From: Planctomycetota bacterium
Lineage (GTDB): Bacteria > Planctomycetota > UBA1135 > GCA-002748355
DNA length: 35,456 nucleotides
Reading direction: 5' to 3'
Assembly (NCBI GenBank): GCA_002685965.1
Contig: NYZE01000018.1
Coordinates: 1 to 35,456 of the forward strand
The notes under the pieces were generated by a model that did not search any database, was not told the origin of the DNA, and worked only from the letters and a program-made list of their open reading frames with translations. This document shows positions 32,697 to 35,456 of this stretch, piece after piece (within the stretch, counting starts at the first letter, position 1; every line of letters starts with the position of its first letter). The position numbers and the translations under genes were made by a program.

Positions 32697-32888
32697 ATGA
32701 GAGTCGATGCGACTTCATGGGCGGCGATCGCGCGCACGCTTGCGGGGCGGCCTGGGCAAGGGAGTTGGTGGCGGAAGCCGTCCGCGACCGGGGGCAAGCT
32801 GATCAGGGGTGTGCCGGTCCCCCTGCCTGGCAGTATCCGCGATCCTAGGGGTGTGAAAGAGCACGTGGCTTTCATCAAGAAGAGATGA
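32697..32888 (+). CDS. Possible 63-aa basic protein overlapping the TPR gene
   Basis: An ORF with ATG at 32697, six bases after a TATGCT box, ending in a TGA that overlaps the ATG of the next gene (ATGA). The protein is basic and rich in Gly, Arg, Lys, Trp and Pro (RPGQGSWWRKPSATGGKL, then VKEHVAFIKKR) and has no signal peptide or family I recognise. The start geometry and the coupling overlap support it; the modest third-position GC and lack of recognisable homology argue against it. It may be a leader peptide for the TPR gene, or chance. Confidence 0.3.
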   Translation: MRVDATSWAAIARTLAGRPGQGSWWRKPSATGGKLIRGVPVPLPGSIRDPRGVKEHVAFIKKR

Positions 32889-35230
32889 CAGCGCGGCGCT
32901 TGGGCCACTTCCGCTCGAATCACCTGTTGTCGGCTGCCGTTTTGGTGGTGGTCGCGTGTTCGCCCGCGTCGGCGCAAAGCCCCGACGCGGGGAGGCTCGC
33001 CGGCCGCTTCCTCGCCGCAGCCGCGTCCGACCGTAGTGGGATCGCTGCCGATCTGCGTGGCCGGGGCGGGGCGGGGGCGCTCGCGCTCTTGGACGCGTGT
33101 CTGGAACGCGCTTCGGCGTTGTTCCCGGTGCCGGCGGCGGCGCTCGACCTGCTGCTCGAGCTGTGTCCGGCGAGTCAAAGTGCCAAGTTGATGCAGCTCG
33201 CACCGGCGTTGGCGGGGCCAGGTCGTGGTCGGCTGCTGCGCTGGTTGGCGCGGCGCGACCTGCCGGGATTTCGCGATCACGAGCAGGTGAGGTCGCTGGC
33301 GATCGTCAGCTTCCTCGACGACCGGGACCTGGGCGTCGTTGCGGCCGAGTTGTTGGCGGAGTTCGACTCCGCCAAGGTGGCGCAAGCACTGCGCCATCGG
33401 TTGACTGATGGCATCGCCGCCGCAGAGCCACGTACGCGCTTGATGGCGCTGGCGCGGTCGTTCGCCAGGCTTCGTGCGGCAGCGCCGCACGTCGAGGACG
33501 TGTTTGCGATCGCCGAGAAGAGCGCAGCATGGCTCGTGCCTGAGCTCCTTCCTGCCTTCTATCGTCGGCCCGACCTGGCCTTGTCCGGCCGCCTCGACCG
33601 CTGGGCCAGGGTTCGCCATCCGGCCGTCCGCCAGCGCTTCGACGCCCTCATCGATCGGATCGATGCCGAGCTCGGCAATCGCGTCGAGCACTCGCGCCGC
33701 TTGGCCCTCTATGCCCGGCTGCGTCGCACCGACGCCGAGCGTCCGGAGTGGGCCCTGCGGGAAGCGCACGTCGCGGTCTTCGACCTCGCGCGGCCGCAGC
33801 AGGCTCGCGCGCCGCTCGATGCGTTGGCCTTGCTACCGCTCGATCTCGATGATGCCCTCGAGGCCACGTGCATCGCTGCCGTTGGCGCCTACCTCGACGG
33901 CGCCGACCCTGAGCCCGGCCTCGTCCGAGCGCGCACGCGCGCCACGGCCGAGTGGCCCGCCGAACCGCCGCTCCAGGTCAGCGATTTGCTGCCGAATGCG
34001 ACTTGGGACGACTTCGAGCTGTCGCGCACGTGGCGCGTGCTCGTGCCGCCGCGCGTAGGCGACTCGGAGTTCAAAGCGCGGCGAGAGAACTTCATGCGCG
34101 TCGGCGGGTCGGAGGGCATCGCGTGGCGGGCCACGGGGCGCCGTCGTCTGTCGCTGTTGCTGCTCGGCTATACGCTGCTGAAGCTGCGCGGCCGTCCTGC
34201 CGCGACTGGGTGGATGGACGACGCCATCGAGACCCATGAGAGACTGCAGGGGGCGTGGCAGGCCGACTTTCTCGGCGAGGCGGCCGACGTCGATCGGGCG
34301 CTGTCGATGCGGTCAGGGGCACTCGAGGGGTTGCAGCGGGCCTTCGAGGGCAACGACGAATCGCTGCGCGGCATGACCGCGGCCCTCAGGAAGCAGCGCT
34401 TGGCCGCAGCCGAGCGTGGCTTCCGCGCCCTCGTCGACGGGCTGGCGCCGCGGGTGCCCGAGCAGGTCATCGAGCTGCCTGGATCGCCGCGGACGCCGGT
34501 CGATCCAGGCGGTCGCGAGCGACCCTTCCTCGACATCACGGGCGCGTTCGCGCGCTTCTACCAACGCATCGGCGAAGAGGACAAGGCCGTCGCGATCTTG
34601 GATCACTTGGCCGAGCGCCTCGTCGGAACCGGGTTGCACGCCAACCGAACGCGCCGTGCCAACCACCTCTTCGACCGTGCCTCGATTGCCATCGATCGTC
34701 GTAACCCGGACGTCGCGCTTGAGCGGCTGCGCGAGTACATGGCCCACTACGAGAAGCTGCACCAGGACGTGCGGCAGAACCCTGAGCGCTACTTCGACCC
34801 GGACCAGACGCGACGCTGGTATGCATCGCGACTGGCGGCTGGTCATATCAGCCTCGCGGTCCTGCACAATGTCGTGGTGGGGGACCCCGACACGGCGCGC
34901 CAGCACTGCCGCACGGCCTACGCCCTCGATGACAGCGAGTTCAATCGTGTGCTGTATGCGTGCTATCTGGCGCGCGATAAGCGTGGCGAAGAGGCGATGC
35001 AGCTCTTGACGACCGTCGATCCGTCACCGGCGCTCTTCTACAACATGGCCTGCACGTTTGCCTTGACGGGGGCGCCTGACAAGGCGATGCACTTCCTCTC
35101 CTTGGACATCGAGCGGAATCACCACACTGTGAAAGCGCGCAATCGGCAGCGGCAGTGGGCGCAGAAGGATGGCGACCTCGCGGCGCTGCGCGGCGATCCG
35201 CGCTTTGAAGAACTCGTGCGCAAGCGGTGA
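32885..35230 (+). CDS. Secreted helical-repeat/TPR protein
   Basis: A 781-residue exported protein. The signal at residues 10-31 (HLLSAAVLVVVACSPASAQS) can be read as type I cleavage after ASA or as a lipobox V-V-A-C25. Residues about 40-380 are Ala/Leu/Arg-rich helices like HEAT or TPR repeats. Residues about 540-781 contain TPR-like units (FARFYQRIGEEDKAVAILDHLAE, NPDVALERLREYMAHYEKL) and end with FYNMACTFALTGAPDKAMHFLSL ... DGDLAALRGDPRFEELV. That ending is the 'TPR end-of-group' pattern common in planctomycete and related proteins. It probably serves as a protein-binding scaffold in the periplasm. The RlmI-like gene follows with a GTGA overlap. Confidence 0.8.
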   Translation: MTARRLGHFRSNHLLSAAVLVVVACSPASAQSPDAGRLAGRFLAAAASDRSGIAADLRGRGGAGALALLDACLERASALFPVPAAALDLLLELCPASQSAKLMQLAPALAGPGRGRLLRWLARRDLPGFRDHEQVRSLAIVSFLDDRDLGVVAAELLAEFDSAKVAQALRHRLTDGIAAAEPRTRLMALARSFARLRAAAPHVEDVFAIAEKSAAWLVPELLPAFYRRPDLALSGRLDRWARVRHPAVRQRFDALIDRIDAELGNRVEHSRRLALYARLRRTDAERPEWALREAHVAVFDLARPQQARAPLDALALLPLDLDDALEATCIAAVGAYLDGADPEPGLVRARTRATAEWPAEPPLQVSDLLPNATWDDFELSRTWRVLVPPRVGDSEFKARRENFMRVGGSEGIAWRATGRRRLSLLLLGYTLLKLRGRPAATGWMDDAIETHERLQGAWQADFLGEAADVDRALSMRSGALEGLQRAFEGNDESLRGMTAALRKQRLAAAERGFRALVDGLAPRVPEQVIELPGSPRTPVDPGGRERPFLDITGAFARFYQRIGEEDKAVAILDHLAERLVGTGLHANRTRRANHLFDRASIAIDRRNPDVALERLREYMAHYEKLHQDVRQNPERYFDPDQTRRWYASRLAAGHISLAVLHNVVVGDPDTARQHCRTAYALDDSEFNRVLYACYLARDKRGEEAMQLLTTVDPSPALFYNMACTFALTGAPDKAMHFLSLDIERNHHTVKARNRQRQWAQKDGDLAALRGDPRFEELVRKR

Positions 35231-35456
35231 GCCCGCGTTTCGAGGTCGGACGCGCGACGCTGACCGCAAAGGGGCGTCGTTGGCATGCGACGGGGCATCC
35301 GTGGGCTTGGCGCGACGACATCTCTGCGGTCGAGGAAGGCCGCGGCTTCTTGGTGCGCGTCCGCGAGGACCGTGGCGACGAGTTGGGGGTCGCGACCTGG
35401 TCGCCGTCATCGAAGATCGCGCTGCGCTTCGTCGGCGCCGGCCAGGACGAAGCCGC
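35227..35456 (+). CDS. RlmI-like SAM-dependent rRNA methyltransferase, N-terminal part, cut by the window edge
   Basis: The GTG at 35227 overlaps the TGA of the TPR gene, and the frame stays open to the window end (76 codons). The sequence matches the N-terminal PUA module of RlmI/RlmK-type 23S rRNA cytosine methyltransferases: ATLTAKGRRWHATGHPWAWRD (the K-x-x-R ... H-P-W pattern), a strand pair VEEGRGFLVRVRED, then ATWSPSSKIALRFVG, equivalent to the 'G-x-x-x-P-x-S-x-I-x-x-R' segment. The methyltransferase domain lies outside the window, so the assignment rests on this module only. Confidence 0.75.
   Translation, partial: MSPRFEVGRATLTAKGRRWHATGHPWAWRDDISAVEEGRGFLVRVREDRGDELGVATWSPSSKIALRFVGAGQDEA

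Noticed and set aside
32201-32700. RNase P RNA, SRP RNA, tmRNA or initiator tRNA upstream of nusA
   Set aside because: I looked for the conserved cores of these RNAs on both strands and found no convincing match; GGTTCGAC near 32246 does not form a T-arm.

Overview
The window is GC-rich, densely coding bacterial chromosome. It suggests a Planctomycetota lineage. The reasons are inference from gene content: large secreted beta-propeller and FG-GAP proteins, an STN-like secreted protein of planctomycete style, a kinase-ATPase-TPR signalling protein, a PDZ/alpha-toroid (DUF6288-like) protein and a TPR end-of-group-like protein, beside LPS inner-core genes. There is no 16S rRNA or other decisive marker. 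I see no tRNA, rRNA, insertion sequence or CRISPR array.

Layout. 1-2391 (minus): a carboxypeptidase-regulatory-like membrane protein, a GNAT acetyltransferase and a truncated MATE transporter. 2545-7687 (plus): a possible 45-aa peptide, an Asp-box (sortilin/BNR) secreted propeller and a 14-motif FG-GAP lipoprotein. 7767-11103: a divergent pair, NYN/OST-HTH nuclease-like protein and Lon protease. 11279-13980 (plus): a beta-propeller lipoprotein and an STN-like secreted protein whose 3' end overlaps a convergent gene. 13835-16131: LPS core genes (GT9 heptosyltransferase, Kdo-kinase-like protein) with a Tsr3/DTW-like gene. 16283-17746: DUF6288-like protein. 17865-21257 (minus): giant Ser/Thr kinase with degenerate ATPase and TPR region.

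21311-25674 (plus) is the most unusual part. It is a tight three-gene operon: a fused E1 alpha/beta 2-oxoacid dehydrogenase; a protein with lipoyl and peripheral-subunit-binding domains joined to a left-handed beta-helix (hexapeptide) acyltransferase in place of the normal E2 catalytic domain; and a NodB-like polysaccharide deacetylase. I infer a pathway in which an acyl group made by oxidative decarboxylation of a 2-oxo acid is carried on the lipoyl arm straight to a sugar-type acceptor. This is a hypothesis.

25688-32200 (minus): an IMPACT/YigZ protein with no canonical start covering its conserved N-terminus, a secreted protein, then the translation/transcription operon nusA-infB-DUF503-rbfA, ended by a strong hairpin. 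nusA has a roughly 390-nt leader with mutually exclusive inverted repeats and no rimP upstream. 32697-35456 (plus): a possible 63-aa ORF, a secreted TPR protein and the start of an RlmI-like methyltransferase.

Several genes have a TANNNT box exactly 6 nt before the start codon, which suggests leaderless transcription is common here.
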